A stretch of DNA of 64,000 bases from Clostridium isatidis (GCF_002285495.1 NZ_CP016786.1:1936001-2000000); one strand, 5' to 3'; positions 1 through 8,977 are shown, counted from the stretch's first letter. Notes: generated by a model from the sequence alone, not told the origin. Numbers and translations are program-made.

Positions 1-132
1 AAAGCTTACTATTTCATTTCTTTCTAAAATAATACCTAACTTGTCCTTAAAAGTCCTATCAAAAGAATTATATATTAACTCATTTGTATCTAATAATGTT
101 CCATCTAAATCAAATAATACTGCTTTTATCAT
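1..132 (-). CDS. HAD-superfamily phosphatase, N-terminal fragment (runs off window)
   Basis: Only the first 44 codons are in the window; the gene continues past position 1. The protein starts MIKAVLFDLDGTLLDTNELI, the canonical HAD motif I (DxDGTLxD) with nucleophile Asp8 and acid/base Asp10. An AGGAG ribosome binding site sits 6 bases before the ATG. By family this is likely a phosphoglycolate-phosphatase/PpaX-like or beta-phosphoglucomutase-like enzyme. The substrate-defining cap domain is outside the window, so the substrate cannot be called. Confidence 0.85.
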   Translation of the reverse strand, partial: MIKAVLFDLDGTLLDTNELIYNSFDRTFKDKLGIILERNEIVSF

Positions 133-371
133 CTATTACTCCTATTTCTTCTTTATATTATAGCTGGGTAAGCATTTTTAATTCTATACACATTATAGAA
201 TTTTTTTCAATAAAACACAAGCTAAAGCACAATAACTTCCATATTATAATACATATTCCATGTTATACTAAATATATATATTAATAATATAGTAATAAAT
301 ATTTATTAATTTTTTAAAGTATATTTTTTATAATATATAAAAAATATAAATTACTTTTTGGAGGTTAGACT

Positions 372-1175
372 ATGAATTTCCAATTGTATGAATTGTTATT
401 ATTATTTTTCATATATTCTTTTTTAGGTTGGTGTTTAGAAGTTTCCTATGCAGCTATTAACACAGGTAAATTTGTTAATAGAGGCTTTTTATACGGAGTG
501 ATTTGTCCAATATACGGAATAGGAGCAGTAATTGTAATTATTTCTCTTACACCATTAATAAATAATATTTTAATTTTATTTTTAGGTTCAGTTTTCCTCA
601 CTAGCTTTTTAGAATTCATTACTGGTTTTATTTTAGAAAAAGTCTTTCAAAATAAATGGTGGGACTACTCCAATCTCCCTTTTAATATTAAAGGGTATAT
701 ATGCCTCAGATTTTCTATTTATTGGGGAATTGGATGTGTATTTATTATGAAAATTATACAGCCTTTTATTTATACATTTATAAAAGCTCTTCCTATTATT
801 CTAGGTAAGTTTATCATTACACTCATGATATTACTTATACTCATAGACATTATAGCTACAATAATAACAGTATTAAATCTTAATAAAAGATTAAAATTAA
901 TAGATGAAATTTCAAGAAATATTAAAAAACTTTCAGATGAGATTGGACAGACAATTTCAGACACAAGTTTAAAGGTTTCAGAAAAGATTTCTCCTATTAA
1001 AGAAGATTTAAATAACCGTAAATTAATACTTGATGAATTGAAAGTAAAATACAAAGAAATGTTTGAAAAAAATATACGTAGCCATAATAGAATATTAAAA
1101 GCCTTCCCAAGTTTAAGATCTAAAAAATACAACTTAATCTTAGAAAAGCTTAAAAATTACCATATAAAAAAATAA
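372..1175 (+). CDS. CmpB-like membrane protein (putative ABC-transporter type IV family, PF06541)
   Basis: 267-aa integral membrane protein. About five hydrophobic segments lie in the first 170 residues (about 8-24, 39-59, 64-88, 109-132, 139-167). The rest is a charged helical tail of about 90 residues, possibly a coiled coil. The N-terminal pattern SFLGWCLEVSY, followed by NRGFLYGVICPIYG, is characteristic of the CmpB-like DUF1113 family common in clostridia. Its biochemical role is not established; the ABC-transporter name is a family label only. A GGAGG site at 360-364 supports the ATG. It is monocistronic and convergent with the tRNA gene that follows. Confidence 0.8.
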   Translation: MNFQLYELLLLFFIYSFLGWCLEVSYAAINTGKFVNRGFLYGVICPIYGIGAVIVIISLTPLINNILILFLGSVFLTSFLEFITGFILEKVFQNKWWDYSNLPFNIKGYICLRFSIYWGIGCVFIMKIIQPFIYTFIKALPIILGKFIITLMILLILIDIIATIITVLNLNKRLKLIDEISRNIKKLSDEIGQTISDTSLKVSEKISPIKEDLNNRKLILDELKVKYKEMFEKNIRSHNRILKAFPSLRSKKYNLILEKLKNYHIKK

Positions 1176-1180
1176 ATATT

Positions 1181-1266
1181 TGGTGCAGATGGCGGGACTT
1201 GAACCCGCACGAGGATTCCCTCGTCACCCCCTCAAGATGATGCGTCTGCCATTCCGCCACATCTGC
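1181..1266 (-). tRNA. tRNA-Leu (anticodon GAG)
   Basis: Read on the minus strand it folds as a class II tRNA. The acceptor arm GCAGATG (1260-1266) pairs with CATCTGC, followed by an encoded CCA (1181-1183). The anticodon stem TCATC/GGTGA closes the loop TTGAGGG, giving anticodon GAG. A long variable arm CGAGG-GAAT-CCTCG and the T loop TTCAAGT are present. The long variable arm fits Leu, and the anticodon reads CUC/CUU codons. The alternative register (UGA, Ser) breaks the anticodon stem. Confidence 0.95.
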
Positions 1267-1347
1267 ATATTTTGTATAATTTATTTTAAGATATTTTAAT
1301 AAAACTTTCAAGAGAAATAATAATCCAATTTATCCTTTTATAAATTT

Positions 1348-1390
1348 AAAATAAGGAGATATATAATTATATTAATATATCTCCTTATTT
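1348..1390 (-). terminator. Rho-independent terminator after treC
   Basis: A perfect 15-16 bp inverted repeat (AAATAAGGAGATATA, 1348-1362, with its complement at 1376-1390) around a short AT loop. It is A-rich on one side and T-rich on the other, so it could work in both directions. It lies just past the treC stop. Confidence 0.75.
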
Positions 1391-1425
1391 TTAGATTTTA
1401 GAAGCTAAAATAACTAATTTTTAAT

Positions 1426-3090
1426 CTATAAATTGTTAATTGATATAACAATTGATCCATATGGTCCTAAAAACGCCTTATTTCCTTCAATTCTATTTTC
1501 CTTAGAATTAGTTAAAAGAACTTTATCAATATTCTTTAATTCATCCCAATCAACAAAGGTACTTTTTTCATAGAAATTGCATAGCACAACAATTTTTTTA
1601 TTGTCTTTTTCTCTTATATAAGCTAATACTTGTGGATGATCTTCTAAAACAGGTATAAACTTTCCTTCTGAAATTATGTCACTTTCTTCTCTTAGTTTTA
1701 TAAGCTTTCTGTAATAATTTAAAATTGAATTTCCATTTCTATCTTCTAATTTAACATTTATTTCAGTATAATTTTTAGCTGCATTTATCCAAGGAGTTCC
1801 TTTTGTGAAGCCTCCATTCTTTTCACTATTCCATTGCATAGGTGTTCTTGAGGTATCTCTTGATCTATTATTTAATATATCTAATACTTCTTTTTCATCT
1901 ACTCCATCTTTTAATAGGATCTCATATGCGTTTAAGGATTCAACATCCCTAAACTCTTCTATACTTTCAAAATTTGGATTCGTCATACCTATTTCTTCAC
2001 CTTGATATATATAAGGAGTTCCTCTCATTAAATGAATTACTGTCCCTAACATTTTAGCAGATTCTTCCCTATAAACAGTATCATTTCCAAACCTTGATAC
2101 TATTCTTGGTTGATCGTGATTACACCAAAATAATGCATTCCATCCATTTCCCTTTTCCATTTGAACTTGCCATGTAAATAGCAAATCTTTTAATGCTTTA
2201 AAATCAAAAGGCATTAGCTCCCACTTTTTATTATTCTTATAATCCACCTTTAAATGGTGAAAGTTAAATACCATATCTAATTCCTTATTATCAGGATTAG
2301 TATATTTAATACAATTTTCTATATTAGTGGATGACATTTCTCCAACAGTCATTATATTTTCATATTTTGAAAATACTTCTTTATTCATAAGATTTAAATA
2401 CTCATGAATTCTAGGTCCATCTGTATAAAATCTTCTTCCATCTCTTGTTGCATCGCTATAATCATCATCTAAAAATCTTTGATCCTTCGATAATAAATTT
2501 ACAACATCTAACCTAAAACCATCTACACCCATATCCAGCCAATATCTCATCATCTTAAATATTTCTTCCCTAACCCTTGGATTCTCCCAATTCAAATCAG
2601 CTTGAGTTACATCAAATAAATGTAAATAATATTTATTCAAACTCTCTACATATTCCCATGCTGATCCTCCAAATTTTGAACTCCAATTATTAGGTTTATC
2701 TCTCCAAATATAGAAATCATGATATGGATTATCTTCCCCTTTTAAAGCTTCTTTAAACCAATAATTCTCTGTTGATGTATGGTTAACAACCATATCCATT
2801 ATTAGTTTCATACCTCTTTTATGAGTTTCATTTAAAAGCCTCTTAAAATCGTCAATGGTCCCAAACATTTCATCAATGTTATAGTAGTCAGCTATGTCAT
2901 ATCCATTATCATTCTGAGGTGACACATAAATAGGTGTTAGCCATATAACCTTTACCCCTAGACTATTTAGATAATCTAATTCTTCTATTATTCCTACTAT
3001 ATCTCCAATTCCATCTCCATTACTATCCTTAAAACTCTTTGGATAAATTTGATATACTACTGATGATTTCCACCAATTTTTCTTGTCCAT
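1426..3090 (-). CDS. treC: Trehalose-6-phosphate hydrolase (alpha,alpha-phosphotrehalase)
   Basis: 554-aa GH13 alpha-amylase-family enzyme, full length for the oligo-1,6-glucosidase/phosphotrehalase group. The N-terminus WWKSSVVYQIYPKSFKDSNG is typical. Catalytic residues are visible: nucleophile Asp195 in GVDGFRLDVV, acid/base Glu251 in TVGEMSS, and transition-state Asp326 in WCNHDQPR. It would split cytoplasmic trehalose-6-phosphate into glucose and glucose-6-phosphate. Sequence alone does not separate phosphotrehalase from oligo-1,6-glucosidase. The neighbouring trehalose-type PTS permease and divergent GntR regulator support the trehalose role. It lies 55 bases downstream of treB in the same direction. 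Confidence 0.88.
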   Translation of the reverse strand: MDKKNWWKSSVVYQIYPKSFKDSNGDGIGDIVGIIEELDYLNSLGVKVIWLTPIYVSPQNDNGYDIADYYNIDEMFGTIDDFKRLLNETHKRGMKLIMDMVVNHTSTENYWFKEALKGEDNPYHDFYIWRDKPNNWSSKFGGSAWEYVESLNKYYLHLFDVTQADLNWENPRVREEIFKMMRYWLDMGVDGFRLDVVNLLSKDQRFLDDDYSDATRDGRRFYTDGPRIHEYLNLMNKEVFSKYENIMTVGEMSSTNIENCIKYTNPDNKELDMVFNFHHLKVDYKNNKKWELMPFDFKALKDLLFTWQVQMEKGNGWNALFWCNHDQPRIVSRFGNDTVYREESAKMLGTVIHLMRGTPYIYQGEEIGMTNPNFESIEEFRDVESLNAYEILLKDGVDEKEVLDILNNRSRDTSRTPMQWNSEKNGGFTKGTPWINAAKNYTEINVKLEDRNGNSILNYYRKLIKLREESDIISEGKFIPVLEDHPQVLAYIREKDNKKIVVLCNFYEKSTFVDWDELKNIDKVLLTNSKENRIEGNKAFLGPYGSIVISINNL

Positions 3091-3145
3091 AACTTCACCT
3101 CTTACAAATAATAGGTGGTTGCAGCGAAGCTACAACCACTTTAAT

Positions 3146-4606
3146 TTAATTCATTGTTGCAGATTCTTTTGCTTCAACTAACTCTTGATAATCTTTTGAA
3201 TATTTTTTATCAAATACAAATGTTAATGCTGCAGGAACGATTACTGCTACTAACATAGCAATTATAAATTGTACCCAATATTGAGGTTGAATTGCTAAGA
3301 AACCTGGTAATCCTCCTATACCGATTGAGTTAGCTAAAACTCCAGTAAGTATTGATACAACAGCTGCTGATGCTGATCCTATTAATGCTGCATAGAATGG
3401 ATATTTATATTTTAAGTTAACACCAAACATTGCTGGTTCAGTAACTCCAAGCCATGCTGAAATACCAGCTGATGCTGCTACAGATTTAAGTTTTGCATTC
3501 TTTTTATAAATAATTAACATTGCAACCGCTGCTGAACCTTGAGCTATATTGCTTAGAGCTATTAGAGGCCATATCATTGTTCCTCCATTATTTGCGATAA
3601 GTTGTAAGTCTACAGCTATAAATGTATGATGTAATCCTGTAATAACTAATGGTGCATATAATAATCCAAAAATTATTGCTCCAAGTAATTTAATCGGTCC
3701 AGTTAATAAATAGTTAAATACAAGTGCTATATTATCTCCAAGTACTCTTGATACTGGTCCTATAACAATATAAGATAATAATAAAGTTACTAGTAATGCT
3801 ACAAATGGTATAATAATCATTTTTAATACATCTGGTATATACTTACGTAATGAAAGTTCTAATTTGCTTAGTAAAATACCTGATAACATAGCTGGTATTA
3901 CTTGTGCTTGATAACCAACCTTATCAATTGTAAATAGTCCAAAATCCCAGAATGGAACTGTTCCTTCTTGTACAGCTGCCGCATAACCGTAAGCATTTAA
4001 AAGTTGTGGTGATACTAAAGTAATACCTAAAACAATACCTAAAATTTCTGAACCACCAAACTTTTTAACTGTTGACCAAGTTATTGCGACTGGTAAGAAA
4101 TGGAATATAGCTTCTCCTAATATCCATAAGAAACTATGAATTTCTGCTAATACTGGATATAGATCTGTAAGAGCTTGAGTTCCATCTCCAAAAACCTTCA
4201 TATCTCCTATAATATTTCTAAATCCTAGTATTAAACCACCTGTTATAATTGCTGGTAATATTGGTACGAATATTTCAGCTAGTCCACTTATTATTCTTTG
4301 TAAAAGTGACATATTTTGTTGAGCTGCTTTTTTAGCCTCTTCTTTTGATACCCCTTTTACCCCTGATACTTTTACAAAATCATCAAAGAATGTTTTTACT
4401 TCATTACCAATGATAACTTGGAATTGTCCAGCATTTGTAAAAGTCCCCTTTACTGTTGGTAATTTTTCAATTTCTTTTACGTTTGCTTTTCCTTCATCTT
4501 TTAGTACAAACCTTAACCTAGTCACACAGTGACTTAAACTTGCAATATTTTCTTTTCCCCCTACAAGTTCTAATAGGTCTAAGGCTTCTTGTTTAAATTT
4601 ACCCAT
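3146..4606 (-). CDS. treB: PTS trehalose-type transporter, fused EIIBC
   Basis: 486 aa from the chosen ATG at 4606. An upstream in-frame GTG would place AGGTGAGG inside the gene, whereas that sequence is the likely ribosome binding site. The order is an EIIB domain (residues about 1-80, phosphorylated Cys27 in SLSHCVTRLRF) and then a multi-spanning EIIC glucose-family permease (about 105-470). There is no EIIA domain, so an EIIA from elsewhere (often the glucose EIIA) must supply phosphate. It imports trehalose as trehalose-6-phosphate, the treC substrate. A near-consensus promoter with two palindromes lies directly upstream. Confidence 0.88.
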   Translation of the reverse strand: MGKFKQEALDLLELVGGKENIASLSHCVTRLRFVLKDEGKANVKEIEKLPTVKGTFTNAGQFQVIIGNEVKTFFDDFVKVSGVKGVSKEEAKKAAQQNMSLLQRIISGLAEIFVPILPAIITGGLILGFRNIIGDMKVFGDGTQALTDLYPVLAEIHSFLWILGEAIFHFLPVAITWSTVKKFGGSEILGIVLGITLVSPQLLNAYGYAAAVQEGTVPFWDFGLFTIDKVGYQAQVIPAMLSGILLSKLELSLRKYIPDVLKMIIIPFVALLVTLLLSYIVIGPVSRVLGDNIALVFNYLLTGPIKLLGAIIFGLLYAPLVITGLHHTFIAVDLQLIANNGGTMIWPLIALSNIAQGSAAVAMLIIYKKNAKLKSVAASAGISAWLGVTEPAMFGVNLKYKYPFYAALIGSASAAVVSILTGVLANSIGIGGLPGFLAIQPQYWVQFIIAMLVAVIVPAALTFVFDKKYSKDYQELVEAKESATMN

Positions 4607-4651
4607 TCTCCTCACCTCATATATAAAATTAATATTTTTGATTACGATTAC

Positions 4652-4680
4652 ATTATATCTTGTTTAAACATGCTTGTCAA
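4652..4680 (-). promoter_or_regulatory. treB-treC sigma-A promoter
   Basis: On the minus strand, TTGACA (4675-4680), a 17-base spacer and TATAAT (4652-4657) form a perfect consensus promoter 45-75 bases before the treB start. A TGTTTAAACA palindrome sits inside the spacer and a second lies just upstream of -35, so a bound repressor would block it. Confidence 0.85.
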
Positions 4681-4694
4681 TAGTTGTTTAAACA
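4661..4694. promoter_or_regulatory. Two probable TreR operators
   Basis: The 10-bp palindrome TGTTTAAACA occurs twice, at 4661-4670 (in the treB promoter spacer) and 4685-4694 (just upstream of -35), with centres 24 bp apart. Flanking bases are partly shared (TTGTTTAAACATG in both). GntR/TreR-type repressors bind short palindromes as dimers. Assignment to TreR rests on the position between treB and treR. Confidence 0.7.
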
Positions 4695-4789
4695 TGTTTT
4701 TTTTATTTTTTGCAGTTATTCAATTTTTATTTTTATTTTTAAGTGATATAATATACATAGATTATTTATCAAAGGAGAACTGTCATGCT

Positions 4790-5503
4790 ATGAAACAAGT
4801 TAAATACACAGAAATATATGAATACTTAAAAAATAAAATTATATCAAATGACTATAAAGCTGGAGAAAAAATCCCTTCCGAAAATGAATTAACAGCATTA
4901 TTTAATGTCAGTAGAAATACAGTAAGAAGGGCCATAGATAAACTTTCCTTTGAAGGCTTTGTAACAAGTGTTCATGGAAAAGGAGTATTTGTTATAGAAA
5001 AACATCAACTTAAATTCCTAGTTGGAGGGCTTCAAAGCTTTAGGGAAGCATCTGAAACAAATGAAGTTTTATATTTTACTAATTTACATACTTTCGAAGA
5101 AATAATAATAGATGAAAAACTTTCAAAAATTACAGGTTTTCCTTTAGGCTCTAAAGTTATTCACATTATTAGATCAAGAAATATAGACGGTGAAGAAACA
5201 ATCCTTGATATTAACTATTTCCTAAAAGATGTTGTAAATGGGATTACAAAAGATATTGCTATACATTCCATTTATGATTACTTAGAAAATGATCTTTCAT
5301 TAAAAATAGCTGGGGCACAAAAAATAGTTTCTGTTGAACCTGCATCTAAGCTAGATAAGAAATACTTAGAACTTAAAAAATATAATTTAGTAGCAATTAT
5401 TAAAAACTATGTAAATTTAGATGATGGAACATTATTTGAATATACAGAATCTAGACATAGACCTGATAAATTTATTTTTTCTACATACGCAAAAAGACTA
5501 TAA
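4790..5503 (+). CDS. treR: GntR-family trehalose operon repressor
   Basis: 237 aa from ATG 4790 (AAAGGAG at 4771-4777). A longer in-frame reading back to 4589 crosses the treB promoter and operators and is rejected. Residues about 5-70 form the GntR winged helix (NELTALFNVSRNTVRRAIDKL is the recognition helix region). Residues about 95-235 form a UTRA effector domain, which in TreR binds trehalose-6-phosphate. It is divergent from treB-treC across the twin palindromes. A TATAAT at 4747-4752 may be its own weak promoter. Confidence 0.85.
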   Translation: MKQVKYTEIYEYLKNKIISNDYKAGEKIPSENELTALFNVSRNTVRRAIDKLSFEGFVTSVHGKGVFVIEKHQLKFLVGGLQSFREASETNEVLYFTNLHTFEEIIIDEKLSKITGFPLGSKVIHIIRSRNIDGEETILDINYFLKDVVNGITKDIAIHSIYDYLENDLSLKIAGAQKIVSVEPASKLDKKYLELKKYNLVAIIKNYVNLDDGTLFEYTESRHRPDKFIFSTYAKRL

Positions 5504-5504
5504 T

Positions 5505-5537
5505 AAAAAAACAGACTGCCTAAGCAGTCTATTTTTT
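5505..5537 (+). terminator. Terminator shared by treR and the channel gene
   Basis: Stem AGACTGC (5513-5519) / GCAGTCT (5524-5530), with an A tract before and a T tract after, so it can act in both directions. It overlaps the stop codon of the convergent channel gene. Confidence 0.8.
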
Positions 5538-6293
5538 ATTATGTTTTAATCTTTTTAAAGTATAATATATATCTTCTAAATCTTTGTCGCTTAAATCATC
5601 AATATTATCTAAATTATATTTTATTAAATCAATTGCATTTTCTCTATAACCTTTCTTTTGTTTTTTATAACCTTCTTTATTTATTATATATACAGCCATC
5701 GTACTTGTTGTAACACTGATAAAACCTACCCCTAATATCATTAATAAAATAGCTACAATTTTTCCTAAGGGACTTTCTATTAATACATCTCCATATCCAA
5801 CAGTAGTAAAGGTTACAAAGCTCCACCAAATAGCATCTATAAAGGGCATTTCTTCTAAAAGCGAAATGACAACAGCTCCTAATACAATTATTATAGTTGT
5901 TAAAATTAATAAATAATTAAATTTATTTTCTTTTACCAAATATTTTATATTATTCTTAAACTTTAATATTAGTATAATCAAAATAATCAAATTAAAAATC
6001 AGATTTATATTGTGTCCTATAATAGTAAAATTTGATAAACTATCAATGTATTTAAGCGGAATTAATGATATTAAATCTACCTTATTATTTAATATAAATT
6101 GAAATTTATTTTTACTTCTAACTATTCTAAAGAAATAATCAGCAGAAAAAACAATACAAATTATCAAATTTATATATAATAAAGTCTCTTGCACAATGTA
6201 GGGCATAGTATACATTAATTTTATAATTATTATTATAGAATTCATTAAAGACAACAAACCAATAAAGGTTCTATGTAAATTAACTTTATTCAC
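5529..6293 (-). CDS. Potassium channel family protein
   Basis: 254 aa, GTG start (GAGAGG 8 bases upstream). The selectivity filter TVGYG is at residues 164-168, in FVTFTTVGYGDV, between a re-entrant pore segment and a final membrane helix (about 173-197). Earlier hydrophobic segments (about 9-27, 38-55, 66-82, 91-111, 128-146) suggest a six-helix voltage-gated-like layout. No arginine-rich S4 is evident and there is no RCK/TrkA domain. The charged C-terminal tail (200-254) is cytoplasmic. It likely passes K+. Monocistronic. Confidence 0.85.
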   Translation of the reverse strand: MNKVNLHRTFIGLLSLMNSIIIIIKLMYTMPYIVQETLLYINLIICIVFSADYFFRIVRSKNKFQFILNNKVDLISLIPLKYIDSLSNFTIIGHNINLIFNLIILIILILKFKNNIKYLVKENKFNYLLILTTIIIVLGAVVISLLEEMPFIDAIWWSFVTFTTVGYGDVLIESPLGKIVAILLMILGVGFISVTTSTMAVYIINKEGYKKQKKGYRENAIDLIKYNLDNIDDLSDKDLEDIYYTLKRLKHNKK

Positions 6294-6420
6294 AACTATT
6301 CCTCTCTTAATATTGTTCTCTATATATTTTATAATTCTATTATTAATAAAATGATATAAGTAATGAAAAGTTAACTTACAATATCAATAGAAATTATATC
6401 AAGTTAAATTTCTGATATAA

Positions 6421-6456
6421 AAATACCGTATACTTAACATTGAATATACGGTATTT
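6421..6456 (-). terminator. Terminator after galM
   Basis: Stem AAATACCGTATA (6421-6432) / TATACGGTATTT (6445-6456), 12 bp perfect with a 12-base loop, 10 bases past the galM stop. Confidence 0.75.
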
Positions 6457-6465
6457 TACTTTATA

Positions 6466-7518
6466 TTATTTTTCATTTAGTATTGAGAACTTATAAATAG
6501 TTTCTTTTGAATACTCTTCTCCTTTTCTTAATATAGAATATTTTGTAAATATATTATCTTCTCCAATTGGAGGATTTTGAGTTTCAATTGCAATAGCATC
6601 TCTTCTGTTAGGTTTTCTTCCACAATCTAATACCTTATCATCTGGGAAATTTAATGTATATAAAACTACAGACTTTTGATTTGTATATACATCCATTACT
6701 CTACCAGATTCTTTATGAACTAATCTTAATTTTAAATCACCTTCATTATTTAACATCCACGGATGATCATAACCTTGTCCAATTGCTAATTGCGGATCAT
6801 CTCTATCTATATCTCTTCCAATTTTCTTTGCTATATTAAAATCAAAAGGAGTATTTTCTACATATAATAATCTTCCTGTAGGAACTTGATTATTATTTAA
6901 TTCAATTAAAAAATCACTATTTACATATAGATAATGATTTAATATATCTTCTTTACAATTTCCACTTAAATTAAAATAAGAATGATTAGTTAAATTTACT
7001 AAAGTATCTTTATCACTTACCGCTTTATAAGTTATTTTAAACTCATTATTTTCATTTATAGTATATATTATATTAACTTTTAAATTTCCTGGATAACCCT
7101 CTTCTCCATCCTTACTAAAATAAGATAATAAAGCACTAACTTCATTTTCATTCTCATGAACTTCTACATTAAATATTTTAAAAGTAAATCCATTTGGTCC
7201 CCCGTGCCCTTGATTAACTCCATAATTTTTATTAAAGGTTAAAACTTCATCATTTAACTTCGTAGTTCCATTTGCAATCCTGCCTGCAGTTCTTCCAACT
7301 ATTGCTCCATAATAAGATGGATTAGTAACATAAGTCTCTAAATCCTCATATTTTAAAACTACATTTTCAATATTACCTTTCTTATCAGGTACTAGTATAT
7401 CCGTAATTACTCCTCCCAAATTTAAAAAATCAATTCCAAATCCCTTAGAATTTCTTAAACTAAAACTAATTATTTCACTATTTTCTCTCATATTTATAAA
7501 AACCTTTTCAATACACAT
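6466..7518 (-). CDS. galM: Aldose 1-epimerase (mutarotase)
   Basis: 350-aa galactose mutarotase-like protein, normal length. Active-site residues are recognisable: His105 in NQGHGG, His179 in NLTNHSYFNLSG and the general base Glu312 in AIAIETQNPP. It interconverts alpha and beta anomers of glucose, galactose or related sugars in the cytoplasm. There is no gal operon beside it, so the physiological sugar is open. An internal ATG (residue 10) is a possible alternative start. Confidence 0.88.
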   Translation of the reverse strand: MCIEKVFINMRENSEIISFSLRNSKGFGIDFLNLGGVITDILVPDKKGNIENVVLKYEDLETYVTNPSYYGAIVGRTAGRIANGTTKLNDEVLTFNKNYGVNQGHGGPNGFTFKIFNVEVHENENEVSALLSYFSKDGEEGYPGNLKVNIIYTINENNEFKITYKAVSDKDTLVNLTNHSYFNLSGNCKEDILNHYLYVNSDFLIELNNNQVPTGRLLYVENTPFDFNIAKKIGRDIDRDDPQLAIGQGYDHPWMLNNEGDLKLRLVHKESGRVMDVYTNQKSVVLYTLNFPDDKVLDCGRKPNRRDAIAIETQNPPIGEDNIFTKYSILRKGEEYSKETIYKFSILNEK

Positions 7519-7599
7519 AGCACTCTACCTTTCATTAACATTTATAATTTAAATATAATCTTTTTTCCTATTTAAAGTCAATAAAATAAATAAAAATAA

Positions 7600-7632
7600 A
7601 AGAGATTCCCTAACTTCCCTTAGGCAATCTCC
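7600..7632 (-). terminator. Terminator after thiT
   Basis: On the minus strand, AGATTGCCTAA pairs with TTAGGGAATCT (one G-G internal mismatch), followed by a T-rich run TTTTATTTTT. Confidence 0.75.
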
Positions 7633-7663
7633 TTAACTTATAAATATTATTAAATTATTTCAT

Positions 7664-8287
7664 TTATATTTTAAGTCTTTTAATGAGGCTTTTTATATTT
7701 ATAACTGATGCAACTGCCATGCATATTAAACAATCAATTAATATAAAGGAACCATTATATATAAAAGAATAGACTATCGGTGTCAAATTATAATCTGCAG
7801 CATAACTTCCCCAGAATATTACACCAGCAGTAAAGTTAAATACAAACATTCCAAAGAATCCTACTGCTATGGCAATAAATTTATTATTTTTAAAGAAACC
7901 AGATAATCCCACTGCCATGAAAGGAAGAATATAATCAAATATCACCTGAATAGGATGTAAAATATATGCAGGTCCAATAATGAAATTTAAAATACCATAT
8001 AAAAAGCCTGTAAACATACCTATAATAGGACCATAAATTAATGAAATTAATATTATTGGAAGCATTCCCGCGATTGATGCACTTCCACCAAAAGGTAATT
8101 GAAATACCTTTATCATCTCTAAAACAACTGTCATAGCCAAAGTTATGGCAATATGAGCAATTAATCTTGAAGTGAATTCAACTTTTTTCACTTTAATAAA
8201 CACAAAAAATATAATTAGCATACCTATTATTGTAGCTATGCTTGTCCAGTTGGACATAATTCCTTTAATATTTTCTAAAATTTCCAT
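7664..8287 (-). CDS. thiT: Energy-coupled thiamine transporter S component
   Basis: 207-aa hydrophobic protein with about six membrane segments, matching the ThiT/YuaJ family (GGSASIAGMLPIILISLIYG, GPAYILHPIQVIFDYILPF). The conserved W in GVIFWGSYA is part of the thiamine site in this family. It is the substrate-binding subunit of an ECF transporter and needs EcfA/A'/T encoded elsewhere. A TPP riboswitch with a terminator hairpin lies in its leader, which strongly supports thiamine as substrate. Confidence 0.92.
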   Translation of the reverse strand: MEILENIKGIMSNWTSIATIIGMLIIFFVFIKVKKVEFTSRLIAHIAITLAMTVVLEMIKVFQLPFGGSASIAGMLPIILISLIYGPIIGMFTGFLYGILNFIIGPAYILHPIQVIFDYILPFMAVGLSGFFKNNKFIAIAVGFFGMFVFNFTAGVIFWGSYAADYNLTPIVYSFIYNGSFILIDCLICMAVASVINIKSLIKRLKI

Positions 8288-8338
8288 AAAAAATCCTCCT
8301 TCTACTGTGCTAAGGAGTAATATACCTTGATTATTAAT

Positions 8339-8367
8339 AGAAAAAGCCGTGTTCGCGGGAACACGGC
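8339..8367 (-). terminator. TPP-riboswitch expression-platform terminator
   Basis: GC-rich stem GCCGTGTTC (8346-8354) / GAACACGGC (8359-8367) with a 4-base loop, followed on the minus strand by TTTTT. It lies between the riboswitch and thiT, so it is the likely off-switch when TPP is bound. Confidence 0.88.
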
Positions 8368-8399
8368 AAAATAAGCAATAAACATTTATTAACTTATTT

Positions 8400-8486
8400 A
8401 TGGCTTCCCTACGATAGTATTATCTATATCAGGTATAAGGGTTAATGATTGAAAAATCATTTCTCAGCCGAAGCACCCCTAGCACA
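8400..8486 (-). ncRNA. TPP (thiamine pyrophosphate) riboswitch
   Basis: The minus strand carries the conserved THI-box elements in order: GGGGTGC, GGCTGAGA, ACCCTT, ACCTGAT, GATAATACTATCGTAGGGAA. A variable P3-like hairpin (AATGATTTTTCAATCATT) lies between CTGAGA and ACCCTT. It controls thiT through the downstream terminator hairpin: TPP binding should favour termination. Confidence 0.95.
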
Positions 8487-8567
8487 TAATTATATTTTAC
8501 TTTTACATAAGATATAATATCACATTTATTAATCTATTTCAAATGAATATTTTTATTGATTTTATAT

Positions 8568-8606
8568 AAAAAACTCATAAACCATTAAAAAGTTTATGAG
8601 TTTTAA
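8568..8606 (-). terminator. Terminator after the YvlD-like gene
   Basis: 13-bp stem AAAACTCATAAAC (8570-8582) / GTTTATGAGTTTT (8592-8604), with A/T runs on both sides, 20 bases past the stop. Confidence 0.75.
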
Positions 8607-8623
8607 ACTAAAGGAATTTTATT

Positions 8624-8977
8624 TTAAAAAGATTTTCCTGGAATAACAGCATCTATAATTCCAATAACTAAAGCTGCTAATAATGCTCCTATCATTGAAA
8701 CTCTCATATTTGGAACTATGAATTGAGCAACATATATTATTATTGCTGATATTACAAATCCTTTTAATCCTCTTCCTAATGGAGAAATTTCATCTCCCAT
8801 CATTCTTTCCACTAAATAATCAAGAACAGTAATTACAACTGCTGCAATTAAAAATGACCACAAACCATTTATGCTAAATCCTGGGGTAAAAAAAGATGCA
8901 ATAGCTAAAATCACTGCTACCATTACAAGCCTTATTATCCATGACATTGCTCCACTTTCTACTTTATTATGTTCCAT
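8624..8977 (-). CDS. YvlD-like 4-TM membrane protein (phage holin superfamily IV, PF04020)
   Basis: 117 aa with four hydrophobic helices (about 13-30, 38-55, 70-88, 95-112). The pattern FTPGFSINGLWSFLIAAVVI and the C-terminal IIDAVIPG match the YvlD/PF04020 family. Although labelled holin-like, chromosomal members in Firmicutes are usually not phage genes and are linked to envelope stress. No phage genes are nearby, so I read it as a chromosomal membrane protein of unknown mechanism. A GGAGG site precedes the ATG. Confidence 0.8.
   Translation of the reverse strand: MEHNKVESGAMSWIIRLVMVAVILAIASFFTPGFSINGLWSFLIAAVVITVLDYLVERMMGDEISPLGRGLKGFVISAIIIYVAQFIVPNMRVSMIGALLAALVIGIIDAVIPGKSF

Noticed and set aside
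84..284. Plus-strand frame of 66 codons
   Set aside because: It overlaps the well-supported HAD gene start on the other strand, has no ribosome binding site and a low-complexity sequence.
4589..4789. N-terminal extension of treR
   Set aside because: It would cover the treB promoter, both operators and the treR ribosome binding site; the GntR domain begins right after ATG 4790.
8402..8486. Inverted repeats read as an attachment or repeat element
   Set aside because: All conserved TPP riboswitch blocks are present in order, so no other explanation is needed.
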